Below are positions 1-6,970 of a DNA stretch of 64,000 nt, one piece after another (the stretch's first letter is position 1; every line of letters begins with the position of its first letter). Both the position numbers and the translations under genes were made by a program. Source of the DNA: Desulfobacula sp. (lineage in GTDB: Bacteria; Desulfobacterota; Desulfobacteria; Desulfobacterales; Desulfobacteraceae); contig NZ_JAQYWD010000012.1 of the NCBI RefSeq assembly GCF_030145145.1, positions 1-64,000 on the forward strand. The letters run 5' to 3'. The notes beneath the pieces are model-generated. The model did not search any database and was not told the DNA's origin. It saw only the letters and a program-made list of their open reading frames with translations.

Positions 1-2
1 TG

Positions 3-95
3 ACAAAGGAAGCTATGAAAAAAATAGAAAACACTATCTGGCGGATAGAAGGAATTGGGAAATGGGCAGTTGATATACTGTGCTATGATGAATAA
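3..95 (+). other. possible C-terminal end of an unrecognised gene
   Basis: An open frame enters from the left edge and stops at a TAA at 93-95. The visible end reads like a real protein tail (IEGIGKWAVDIL followed by CYDE), vaguely like the helix-hairpin-helix GIGxW motif of DNA glycosylases, but about 30 residues are too few to decide. A second frame over the same bases also stays open to 73. I cannot assign a function. Confidence 0.2.
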
Positions 96-224
96 AATGG
101 CCGATTTAATTTTGACTCATTGCCTAACTCAACTTTCGGGATTCAGATTCATAAAGACAAAAAAAGCATAACAAATTGAAATTATATTAAAAAATAGTTG
201 AAGAGCTCAGACATTTGATATAAT

Positions 225-536
225 ATGGATTTGCGAAAAATACAATAATATCAGACAGTAAGGGCTCAAATTATTCATAACAATATTGACACAGAAGCAC
301 AAGCGGACATTCAAATTCTTGGTAAAATTGATGATTTTTTTGACCAATTTAAAATTGCTACTTCCCTACATCAATGTGGCGTTCGAAAACGGCATGGGCA
401 TATTGTACGCTCCTTGATTATTGCCATTTTCACATTGCCTTTTGTGGGGAAGAATTTTTTCAGAGGCATTGCGATTAACGATAGTTTAGCATTTGGTAAA
501 GACGTTGCAATTCCGGAGCAATTCCGGGGACAGTAA
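225..536 (+). pseudogene. N-terminal remnant of an IS4-like transposase
   Basis: From an ATG at 225 the frame reads MDLRKIQ, hits an in-frame TAA at 246-248, then continues as a recognisable transposase head: KIDDFFDQFKIATSLHQCG, RKRHGHIVRSLIIAIF, LPFVGKNFFRGI and LAFGKDVA. These are the opening motifs of the IS4-type transposases that begin with a short helical domain before the DDE catalytic core. The reading frame then runs into the GGGGACAG repeat at about 518 and stops at 534-536, so the whole catalytic domain is absent. A TATAAT at 219-224 just upstream could be the old promoter. The gene is dead by both nonsense mutation and truncation. Confidence 0.5.
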
Positions 537-644
537 ATTCCGGGGACAGTATATTAAATTCCAATCGGGTAGCTGGCAATTTTAATCCCACAGCCTCCGC
601 AGCACACTGCATGCTGACCCGCACAGGTCGAAAAATTGTACTTG
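518..644. repeat. dispersed repeat, copy A (GGGGACAG type)
   Basis: Begins with ATTCCGGGGACAGT motifs in tandem and continues with about 100 bp that recur almost unchanged at 961-1069, including AATTCCAATCGG, TTTTAATCCCACAGCCTCCG and CCGCACAGGTCGAAAAATTG. The GGGGACAGTATAnTnAATTCC motif is familiar as a REP-like sequence near Y1 (REP-associated) transposases and intron scraps in many proteobacteria; that link is from memory. The copy cuts off the transposase remnant on its left. Confidence 0.6.
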
Positions 645-780
645 CTAAGCAATGAAAACAAAATAAACTGAACATAATCATGCTTTTTCTGGTATTGCTC
701 TAAAATTCCGGAAATTCCGGGTAGAGTAGAGCACTGATTCAGCAGGTTTCTTCCGGCTCTTTTATTTAACGCCTTGCCGC

Positions 781-880
781 ACGCGGCTACTACGTGCTCC
801 GGATTCCTTATCTTTCCTCAGTGCTCCCTCATCAAACCGTGCATACGGTTTTCCCGTACACGGCTTTCCGATGTTCTTCA
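781..880 (-). repeat. probable group II intron fragment
   Basis: On the minus strand the stretch contains a hairpin AAGCCGTGTACGG, a GAAAA loop, then CCGTATGCACGGTT, followed by TGATGAGG. This GCCGTGTACGG-GAAA-CACGGTT hairpin is a hallmark seen beside the reverse transcriptase gene in many bacterial group II introns. No reverse transcriptase frame and no recognisable domain V are present, so at most a scrap remains. It lies between the two copies of the GGGGACAG repeat. Confidence 0.35.
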
Positions 881-885
881 TTGTA

Positions 886-1069
886 CAAAAATTCTGGGAG
901 TAAAATTCTGGGGACAGAATTCTGGGTAAATTCTGGGGACAGTAAAATTCTGGGGACAGAAATTCTGGGGACAGTATATTAAATTCCAATCGGATTGCCA
1001 GGGGTTTTAATCCCACAGCCTCCGCAACATACTGCCTGCGGACCCGCACAGGTCGAAAAATTGTACTTG
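886..1069. repeat. dispersed repeat, copy B, with tandem ATTCTGGGGACAG units
   Basis: From 886 to about 975 the motif ATTCTGGG(GACAG) occurs five to six times at short irregular spacing, then the sequence goes into the same 100 bp unit seen at 538-644 (AATTCCAATCGG, CCCACAGCCTCCG, CCGCACAGGTCGAAAAATTG). Copies A and B are in the same orientation and about 420 bp apart, so they form a direct repeat around the intron-like scrap. Copy B uses CTGGGG where copy A uses CCGGGG. Confidence 0.6.
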
Positions 1070-1086
1070 TTAAAATGATTCACCTT

Positions 1087-1154
1087 TTTTACAAAAATTC
1101 TACCACAAAAACCGAGATTTTTTTTACTGGAAAGTGTGGAATGCAGTGAACGAT
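1087..1154 (+). repeat. degraded duplicate of 69 bp of trpE
   Basis: This stretch aligns to 2537-2605 inside trpE with two long identical blocks (23 bp starting TTTTACAAAAATTC and 22 bp starting TTTTTTACTGG) plus GTGAACGAT. I count about seven mismatches and one 1-bp deletion, roughly 88 percent identity. The deletion breaks the trpE frame, so it cannot code. Nothing flanking it on either side resembles trpE. It is in the same orientation as trpE and lies just beyond the end of the toxin gene. Confidence 0.75.
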
Positions 1155-1210
1155 AAGCTGTGTGACAACAAAACCAGGTCCATTACCAGCGATAGATTGG
1201 ACCCCCCACA

Positions 1211-1541
1211 TTAAAATGCAAATAATCTCTGTAGGATTGAAATAACGTCCAACTGGGCTCGTGAATCTATCGTGCCAAGTTTTTTTAATAAGTCGTGCCT
1301 TATCTATTGTGCGTATTTGATCTATAACAATTTGGCCACGTTTCTTTCTAAAAGTACAGGAAACAAGGGTGGGGTATTCTTTTTGGGCAGGGGTCATGGG
1401 AGCTATAATCACTGTCCGAATGTTACGATTCATTTCATCCGGTGAAATAACCAGACACGGCCTTGTTTTTTGAATCTCCGACCCGATAGTAGGATCAAGG
1501 GTTACCAAAAAAATGTCAAAACGGCTCACTACCATTACCAT
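1211..1541 (-). pseudogene. MazF/PemK-family toxin, frameshifted in an A7 tract
   Basis: Growth-inhibiting mRNA interferase of the MazF/PemK family, the toxin of a type II toxin-antitoxin pair. The head is canonical: RFDIFLVTLDPTIGSEIQKT, RPCLVISPDEMN, TVIIAPMT, RKKRGQIVIDQIRTIDKARL. After LIKK the frame changes at a run of seven A (T7 at 1280-1286). The uninterrupted frame gives an unrelated tail to 1089, whereas the +1 frame gives the expected MazF ending KKLGTIDSRAQLDVISILQ followed by RLFAF and a TAA at 1211-1213. With one A removed the protein would be 109 residues, the family's normal length. The start ATG overlaps the end of the antitoxin gene. Either a pseudogene, a sequencing slip, or a slippage-controlled toxin. 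Confidence 0.75.
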
Positions 1542-1780
1542 TCTTCTTCATCCCACGGGTGCGGAATGGTTTCGTCAATGATTGGTACATCATCACCTAT
1601 TTCGGCCATAATTTTAAACGCTGCCTCCCAACCCTCCCGAAGATTTTTAACAGGTCGAATGATTATTTGATTTTTTCCAACCTCAATTTCAACATCATCC
1701 AAAATCCCCGTTTGCTCAAGAATAGGCTTTGGCATACGCAATCCTTGGGAATTACCAATTTTTATTACACGTGCCCTCAT
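1535..1780 (-). CDS. MazE-like AbrB-family antitoxin
   Basis: 81-residue antitoxin. The N-terminal half is a swapped-hairpin AbrB DNA-binding domain (RARVIKIGNSQGLRMPKPIL, then VEIEVGKNQIIIRPVK), and the acidic C-terminal tail ending HPWDEEEW is the kind of disordered segment that wraps and neutralises a MazF toxin. The end overlaps the start of the toxin gene by 7 bp (1535-1541), which couples their translation, and its own ATG overlaps the stop of the upstream Phd-like gene by one base (TAATG). Family members autoregulate their operon by binding its promoter. Confidence 0.85.
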   Translation of the reverse strand: MRARVIKIGNSQGLRMPKPILEQTGILDDVEIEVGKNQIIIRPVKNLREGWEAAFKIMAEIGDDVPIIDETIPHPWDEEEW

Positions 1781-2001
1781 TACATGTATGCCTTAAAATC
1801 TTCCAGGGAAGTGTCAAAGTCGTCAGACATTTTAATCAATCCTTTTGCTGAGCCAAACTCGCGTTGTTTTTTATTTTTTGATATGCCGACGATTTTGGCA
1901 ATCGGTAAACCCTGTTTTGTTATGATAATAGTCTCGTCAATGCTCTGTTCAAGAATTTGTGGCAAGCTCTGTTTCAGCTGGTTAATATCTATATTTTTCA
2001 T
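1780..2001 (-). CDS. Phd/YefM-like antitoxin
   Basis: 73-residue protein that matches the Phd/YefM antitoxin fold: N-terminal MKNIDINQLKQSLPQILEQ, then the ETIIITKQGLPIAKIVGI strand pair, and an acidic C-terminal tail. It is first in an operon with mazE- and mazF-like genes, overlapping mazE by one base. Phd-type antitoxins normally sit next to Doc, RelE/YoeB or PIN-domain toxins; no such partner is present here. It may add operator binding to the module or be left over from a lost toxin. The upstream region 2002-2133 should contain its promoter, but I see no convincing boxes. Confidence 0.8.
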   Translation of the reverse strand: MKNIDINQLKQSLPQILEQSIDETIIITKQGLPIAKIVGISKNKKQREFGSAKGLIKMSDDFDTSLEDFKAYM

Positions 2002-2133
2002 TGTATATCCCCATGTTTAATTATTTTGCATCATCCATTGAATTGACTAAATCCGATCTTACTCTTTCCTTTTTTTAAGATCATAACACTCGTCCGAGAA
2101 TAGAAAAACTATAAAATCAGTGAGTTTTTATTT

Positions 2134-2153
2134 TGTTTCTGTTTATAGAAACA
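2134..2153. promoter_or_regulatory. 7-bp inverted repeat upstream of the trp promoter
   Basis: TGTTTCT at 2134-2140 and AGAAACA at 2147-2153 form a perfect inverted repeat with a 6-bp centre, ending six bases before the trp -35 box. The position fits an operator, but it could equally serve the divergent toxin-antitoxin operon or be chance in AT-rich DNA. Confidence 0.3.
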
Positions 2154-2159
2154 TTTTTC

Positions 2160-2188
2160 TTGACACCCGATTTCATTTGGGTTAATTT
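2160..2188 (+). promoter_or_regulatory. trp operon promoter
   Basis: A perfect -35 box TTGACA at 2160-2165 is followed 17 bp later by a weak -10 TAATTT at 2183-2188. Transcription from here would begin about 20 bases before the leader peptide ATG, the usual layout for an attenuated amino acid operon. Confidence 0.55.
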
Positions 2189-2216
2189 ATCGCAAACAAT
2201 AAAGAACACAAGGGCT

Positions 2217-2300
2217 ATGACAAAAGACAATATACATATGAACGAAACAATCAACTGGTGGTGGCAAAGCTGGACCTGGCCCTTGCTGCCGTCAGACTAA
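2217..2300 (+). CDS. trpL: trp operon leader peptide
   Basis: A short frame directly upstream of trpE encodes a peptide with five tryptophans in nine positions (NWWWQSWTWPLLPSD). Two in-frame starts are possible: 2217 gives 27 residues and has AAGGG just before it; 2238 gives 20 residues but no clear ribosome binding site. The stop is TAA at 2298-2300. It is the sensor of transcription attenuation: ribosomes stalling on the Trp codons when charged tRNA-Trp is scarce let transcription read through into trpE. It is too short for routine gene calling and would be missed. Confidence 0.85.
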   Translation: MTKDNIHMNETINWWWQSWTWPLLPSD

Positions 2301-2363
2301 TCGTTCAATTGACATAAAAGAACCTTAAGGCTGCGGCAGCAACACATTGTCGCAGCCTTTTTG
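2283..2363 (+). terminator. trp attenuator: terminator with competing antiterminator
   Basis: Terminator: AAGGCTGCGGCA (2327-2338) pairs with TGTCGCAGCCTT (2348-2359), 12 bp with one G-U, a 9-base loop and a TTTTTG tail. Antiterminator: TTGCTGCCG (2283-2291), the codons directly after the last Trp codon, is perfectly complementary to CGGCAGCAA (2334-2342), which overlaps the 5' arm and loop of the terminator. A ribosome stalled on the early Trp codons leaves 2283-2291 free to block the terminator; one that reaches the stop codon covers it and lets the terminator form. Confidence 0.85.
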
Positions 2364-2424
2364 TTGTAAAAGGCTGCATCGTGATACACGCTTGCATGCC
2401 TTTTTTTGATTTTAAGGAACCCCA

Positions 2425-3915
2425 ATGATATTACAACAATTTCCGGACAGAGAAACCTTTTTAACTGCTGCCGACACCTGCACGGTCATCCCGGTGTGCA
2501 CCCGGATCCTGGCGGATACGGAAACACCGGTGTCCATTTTACAAAAATTCTACCACAAAGACAAAGAATGTTTTTTACTGGAAAGTGTGGAAGGTGGTGA
2601 ACGATGGGCCCGGTATAGTTTTTTAGGGGTGTCTGCCTTTGGCACCATTAAAATTTTCGCCCACCATGTTGAGATCCGGACAAAGAATGACACCCGGCAC
2701 ATTGCCCACCACAATGATCCCCTGGATGTCATCCGGACCGTTTCAAAGGAATTTATTCCGGCTCAAATTCCTGAACTGCCCAGGTTCTGGAGTGGATTTA
2801 CCGGATACTTCACCTATGAAATGGTGTCATTTTTTGAAGACATTCCCGTGTCTTTGCCCGAAGATATGCCCTATGCCCATTTTATCATTCCCCAGGAAAT
2901 GATCATTTTTGATAATGTAAAACAGACCCTGACCTGCCTGGAAATGATCTACCTCCAGGCAGGAGATGACCATGATGCCCTGTTTGACCAGGCCCAAACA
3001 GACCTTGACCGGATGATCGACACCATTCACCAGCCGTTTGTACCCCAGAAACCTTTGCCTGCCGTGGCGGTTCAACTGGCATCGGAAACACCGGCCCAGG
3101 AGTATCTGCAAGGGGTGAAAAAGATTAAAGAGCATATTGTTGAAGGAGATATTTTCCAGGCAGTGTATTCCCAGGCCTTTTCCTGCCATACCCCGGTGGA
3201 TCCCCTCCAAATCTACCGGGCCCAGCGGTATATCAATCCGTCTCCTTACATGTTTTTTATGAATTTTACGGATATCACCATTGCCGGATCTTCGCCGGAA
3301 ACCATGGTGAGGCTTGAAAATGATATTGCCACCCTGCGGCCCATTGCCGGCACCCGGCCCCGGGGGAAAACCGAGCAGGATGACCGACGACTGGCCGATG
3401 AGCTCTTGAACGATGAAAAGGAACGGGCCGAACACGTCATGCTCATTGATCTGGGTCGAAACGACCTGGGCCGGGTGGCCAAAGCCGGTACCGTCCAGGT
3501 CACGGACACCATGGTGATTGAGCGTTACTCCCATGTCATGCACCTGGTGTCCAATATCACCTGTGACATGAAAAAAGATACCGATGCCTATGACCTGTTC
3601 AAGGCCACGTTCCCGGCAGGTACACTGTCCGGGGCACCCAAAATCCGAGCCATGGAAATCATTTCCGAACTGGAGACCCCACCCCGAAGAGTTTATGGGG
3701 GGGCTGCAGGGTATATCTCCTTTACCGGAAACATGGATTTTGCCATCACCATTCGAACGGCGGTCATGGAAAAAGGCAAACTCACGGTGCAGGCCGGGGC
3801 CGGGATTGTGTATGATTCTGACCCGGAAACAGAATTGTTGGAATGTAAAAACAAGGCGAAAAGTGTGGAAATGGCATTAAAACTTGCCCTTGGCAAACCC
3901 AGCGGAGGCCGATAA
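2425..3915 (+). CDS. trpE: anthranilate synthase component I
   Basis: 496-residue chorismate-using subunit of anthranilate synthase, which makes anthranilate with ammonia passed from TrpG; first step of tryptophan synthesis. The C-terminal chorismate-binding domain is complete: EGDIFQAVYSQAF, SPYMFFMNF, AGSSPETMVR, RPIAGTRPRG, DLGRNDLGRV, and the closing GAGIVYDSDPETE. An LLES motif near residue 50 matches the tryptophan feedback site of TrpE. The start has AAGGAA eight bases upstream. The stop codon is followed immediately by the trpG ATG. Expression is controlled by the leader attenuator. A 69-bp piece of codons 38-60 is duplicated at 1087-1154. Confidence 0.97.
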   Translation: MILQQFPDRETFLTAADTCTVIPVCTRILADTETPVSILQKFYHKDKECFLLESVEGGERWARYSFLGVSAFGTIKIFAHHVEIRTKNDTRHIAHHNDPLDVIRTVSKEFIPAQIPELPRFWSGFTGYFTYEMVSFFEDIPVSLPEDMPYAHFIIPQEMIIFDNVKQTLTCLEMIYLQAGDDHDALFDQAQTDLDRMIDTIHQPFVPQKPLPAVAVQLASETPAQEYLQGVKKIKEHIVEGDIFQAVYSQAFSCHTPVDPLQIYRAQRYINPSPYMFFMNFTDITIAGSSPETMVRLENDIATLRPIAGTRPRGKTEQDDRRLADELLNDEKERAEHVMLIDLGRNDLGRVAKAGTVQVTDTMVIERYSHVMHLVSNITCDMKKDTDAYDLFKATFPAGTLSGAPKIRAMEIISELETPPRRVYGGAAGYISFTGNMDFAITIRTAVMEKGKLTVQAGAGIVYDSDPETELLECKNKAKSVEMALKLALGKPSGGR

Positions 3916-4494
3916 ATGTTAGTTGTTGTCATTGATAATTATGATTCATTCACCTTTAACCTGGTTCACCACCTGCTGCATACAGGGGTGGAGGTACAGG
4001 TGTTTCGAAACGACAAGATTTCCATTGATGACCTTGGGGCGCTGAAACCGGGCGCCATTGTCATCTCCCCGGGACCCGGCCGGCCCGAAGATGCCGGTAT
4101 TTCCCTGGATGCTGTCCAGGCGTTTTCCGGCACGGTTCCCATCCTGGGGGTCTGCCTGGGTCACCAGGTCATTGCCCAGCGCTTTGGCGGAACCATCTGC
4201 CATGCCCAACAGATCATGCACGGAAAGACCTCGAAGATCACCGCTGACGGGCAGCACATCTATTCGGGCATTAACAAGCCCTTTTCCGTGATGCGATACC
4301 ATTCCCTGGCCGTGGCAAGAGAGGACCTCCCTGACTGCCTGACCATTACAGCCGCGACACAGGCGGGAGACATCATGGGAATTCGACATAAAACCCACCC
4401 CACCCAGGGGGTCCAGTTTCATCCGGAATCTTTCATGACCCCCATGGGCAAACGGTTGATCAGAAATTTTATCAAAGGAGCAAAAACACCATGA
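3916..4494 (+). CDS. trpG: anthranilate synthase component II (glutamine amidotransferase)
   Basis: 192-residue class I glutamine amidotransferase that hydrolyses glutamine and feeds ammonia to TrpE; related enzymes also serve para-aminobenzoate synthesis. Visible motifs are DNYDSFTFNLVHHL at the N-terminus, the oxyanion strand SPGPGRPEDAG, the nucleophile loop GVCLGHQ with Cys at residue 80, and the catalytic HPESF near the end. It starts on the base after the trpE stop and overlaps trpD by ATGA, so the three are translationally coupled. It is a separate subunit, not fused to trpE or trpD as in some bacteria. Confidence 0.96.
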   Translation: MLVVVIDNYDSFTFNLVHHLLHTGVEVQVFRNDKISIDDLGALKPGAIVISPGPGRPEDAGISLDAVQAFSGTVPILGVCLGHQVIAQRFGGTICHAQQIMHGKTSKITADGQHIYSGINKPFSVMRYHSLAVAREDLPDCLTITAATQAGDIMGIRHKTHPTQGVQFHPESFMTPMGKRLIRNFIKGAKTP

Positions 4495-5510
4495 CCTTTA
4501 CCCAGAATTTACAAACGATTATTGCCGGACAAAACCTTGACCAGGACAGCAGCGCTGCCATGCTCATGGATATTTTTTCAGGACAGATCACGGATGCCCA
4601 GATCGGGGCATACATGGCTGCCCTGGCCACCAAGGGGGAAACCTTTGAAGAACTGGCCGGTGCTGCCAGGGCCATGCGGCGAAAGGCCGTCAAAATCCAG
4701 ACCCTGTCCCAGAATGCCATTGATATCGTGGGGACCGGCGGGGATGCCACGGGAACTTTCAATATCTCCACCACCACGGCCTTTGTGGTGGCCGGGGCCG
4801 GTGTCACGGTTGCCAAGCACGGGAACCGGAGCATATCCAGCCAGTGCGGCAGTGCAGACGTGCTGGAAGAACTGGGGGTGAACCTGGCCACCGACCCTGA
4901 AATCGTTGAGGAGGCCATTAATGAAATCGGCATTGGGTTCATGTTTGCCCCCCTGTACCACGGGTCCATGAAATATGCGGGCCAGGCCAGGCAGGACTGC
5001 GGTATCCGGAGTATGTTCAACATGCTGGGGCCCCTGACCAACCCGGCAGCGGCCAGTTGCCAGCTGCTGGGAGTATATGCCCCACAATTAACGGAAATGT
5101 TTGCCCAGGCCCTGAAATTGTTGAAGGTGAAAAAAGCCTTTGTGGTCCACGGCCACGACGGCATGGACGAAATCACCACCACGGCCCCCACACGGATCTG
5201 TGAACTCCATGACGGTCATATCCGGTCCTATGACCTGGACCCGTTGGATTTTTTTGACGATTATGCCGATCCAGAAGACCTGAAAGGCGGGGATGTGCGA
5301 ACCAATGCCGCCATTACCCGGGCCATCCTCAACCGAGCGACCGGGCCCAAACGGGATATTGTTGTTCTCAACGCAGGGGCAGCCCTGGTGGCCGCACAAA
5401 TCGCTGACACCATTAAAAGCGGAATTGAACTGGCCGAAGCATCCATTGATTCCGGCCGGGCCCTGGAAAAGCTGGACCTGCTGGTGGGGTATACCCGGGA
5501 GAATGGCTGA
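4491..5510 (+). CDS. trpD: anthranilate phosphoribosyltransferase
   Basis: 339-residue enzyme that joins anthranilate to phosphoribosyl pyrophosphate. The PRPP-binding loop DIVGTGGDATGTFNIST and the following VAKHGNRSISSQCGSADVLE are textbook, as are GIRSMFNMLGPLTNPA and the C-terminal NAGAALV. Length and domain order (small helical domain, then the large alpha/beta domain) match the family. Starts in the ATGA overlap with trpG and ends two to eight bases from the trpC start. Confidence 0.97.
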   Translation: MTFTQNLQTIIAGQNLDQDSSAAMLMDIFSGQITDAQIGAYMAALATKGETFEELAGAARAMRRKAVKIQTLSQNAIDIVGTGGDATGTFNISTTTAFVVAGAGVTVAKHGNRSISSQCGSADVLEELGVNLATDPEIVEEAINEIGIGFMFAPLYHGSMKYAGQARQDCGIRSMFNMLGPLTNPAAASCQLLGVYAPQLTEMFAQALKLLKVKKAFVVHGHDGMDEITTTAPTRICELHDGHIRSYDLDPLDFFDDYADPEDLKGGDVRTNAAITRAILNRATGPKRDIVVLNAGAALVAAQIADTIKSGIELAEASIDSGRALEKLDLLVGYTRENG

Positions 5511-5511
5511 T

Positions 5512-6309
5512 ATGAGAATTGACGGATTTTTAAAAAGTGTACGGGAAAGCACCGCCCTGGCAATCGCGAAAAGCAACGCCATCCTTCCGTTGAATACCCT
5601 TCGAAGGGAAGCAGAACAGACCGCACCGCCAGCCAGTTTTTTAACGGCCATGGAAACCAGCCATGCCGGGGACATCGGCATTATTGCCGAAATTAAAAAA
5701 GCCTCGCCCTCCCAGGGGGATATCCGGCCGGACCTGGATCCGGCACTGTATGCCCAAGCCTATACCCGGGCCGGGGTGAGGGCGATTTCCGTTCTCACGG
5801 AACCCCGATATTTTAAAGGCAGTTTAACTGATCTGGAAACGGTTTGTGCCCATACCGACCTGCCGGTTTTGAGAAAAGACTTTACCATCAGTTCCTACCA
5901 GATTTATGAGGCCAAACGAGCCGGGGCTGCTTCCATCCTGCTCATCACCACCCTGTTGTCCAAAGACCAGTTGACGGCATATATCCATCTTTGCCGGGAG
6001 CTGGGCCTGGAGCCGCTGGTTGAAGTCACCTCGGAAAAAGAATTTGAAATGGCCCATACCTGTGATGCCCGGGTGGTGGACATGAACAATCGAAACCTTC
6101 AAACCCTTAAAACCGATTTGACGATTTCCAAACGCATTGCCGCCATTCTTCCCCCGGGTATCATACCCGTAGAGGCCAGCGGCATCGCCGGCCCGGCTGA
6201 CATACAAAACGGCCTTGCTGCCGGTATCCATAATTTTCTTGTGGGGGAAAGTATTGTCCGGGCCAATGACACGGAATCGTTTATCAAGGCACTGCGACAT
6301 GTCCAGTGA
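5512..6309 (+). CDS. trpC: indole-3-glycerol phosphate synthase
   Basis: 265-residue TIM-barrel enzyme that closes the indole ring. Motifs in order: IIAEIKKASPSQGDIRPD with the catalytic Lys, ISVLTEPRYFKGS, LRKDFTI with the second catalytic Lys, AGAASILLITTLL, LVEVTSEKEFE, NNRNLQTLKTD and EASGI near the end. The ATG at 5512 is chosen; an in-frame ATG at 5503 overlapping the trpD stop would add three residues and is equally possible. It is a stand-alone protein, not fused to trpF, but overlaps it by 11 bp. Confidence 0.95.
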   Translation: MRIDGFLKSVRESTALAIAKSNAILPLNTLRREAEQTAPPASFLTAMETSHAGDIGIIAEIKKASPSQGDIRPDLDPALYAQAYTRAGVRAISVLTEPRYFKGSLTDLETVCAHTDLPVLRKDFTISSYQIYEAKRAGAASILLITTLLSKDQLTAYIHLCRELGLEPLVEVTSEKEFEMAHTCDARVVDMNNRNLQTLKTDLTISKRIAAILPPGIIPVEASGIAGPADIQNGLAAGIHNFLVGESIVRANDTESFIKALRHVQ

Positions 6310-6970
6310 TCCGGCCGTCATCCCCTGCATGTCCCAAACCAGACCCTGGATCAAGATCTGCGGACTGACAGACCCGGAAAATGCCCTGGGGTGTGCCCGC
6401 CTGGGCGCTGATGCCCTGGGGTTTGTGTTTTTTGAACAAAGCCCCCGGAATGTGTCAATAAAAACAGCGGCCCATATCGCAAGTGTCTTGCCGGACCATA
6501 TCCTGACCATTGGGGTATTTGTGAATGAAACCTATGATACGATCATGGAAACCGTCCATGAGTGCCGGTTAAAGGGGGTTCAATTGCATGGCAATGAACC
6601 CCCTGAACTTGTCAACTGCCTGTTAAAAGAAAACCTGTGGGTCATTAAAGCGCTGTTTGCAGCAAAACCCCCTTTTTTAAGCCAGGCCCCCCAATACGAA
6701 ACCGCTTCCTTTGTATTGGTTGAATATGGAAAAGGCCCCCTGCCCGGCGGGAACGCAGAATCCTGGACCTATGAACACGCCCTTGACGCGGCGACAACCC
6801 CACCGGTGGTGATTGCCGGCGGTCTGCATCCTGACAACATCTGCCAGGCCATCCGGGCTGCTCACCCGGCCGGGGTGGATGTCTCCTCCGGTGTTGAAAA
6901 AGCCTATGGCATAAAAGATTTAAAAAAGGTCAACGCGTTTATCACCCGGGTTCATAACCAGCAATTCTAA
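6299..6970 (+). CDS. trpF: phosphoribosylanthranilate isomerase
   Basis: 223-residue isomerase acting between TrpD and TrpC. IKICGLTDPENAL carries the catalytic Cys, followed by LGADALGFVFFEQSPRNVS, the VQLHGNEPPEL segment, VVIAGGLHPDNI and GVDVSSGVEKAYGIKD. The start at 6299 lies inside trpC; an ATG at 6329 would give a 213-residue form closer to usual length. The last codons (CAG CAA TTC TAA) lie within the left terminal repeat of a palindromic element (6957-7101), so the element has either supplied or come to sit on the C-terminus. No trpB or trpA follows. Confidence 0.95.
   Translation: MSSDPAVIPCMSQTRPWIKICGLTDPENALGCARLGADALGFVFFEQSPRNVSIKTAAHIASVLPDHILTIGVFVNETYDTIMETVHECRLKGVQLHGNEPPELVNCLLKENLWVIKALFAAKPPFLSQAPQYETASFVLVEYGKGPLPGGNAESWTYEHALDAATTPPVVIAGGLHPDNICQAIRAAHPAGVDVSSGVEKAYGIKDLKKVNAFITRVHNQQF

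Noticed and set aside
762-1049. 95-residue minus-strand open frame with repeated SPEF motifs
   Set aside because: It is only the translation of the GGGGACAG repeat array and the intron scrap; composition and repetition show that it is not a gene.
2827-3543. 238-residue frame antisense to trpE
   Set aside because: Shadow of a high-GC conserved gene; no ribosome site and no recognisable domain, whereas trpE is complete on the other strand.
4472-5191. 239-residue frame antisense to trpD
   Set aside because: Low-complexity Ser/Ala/Pro composition typical of the reverse strand of a coding gene.
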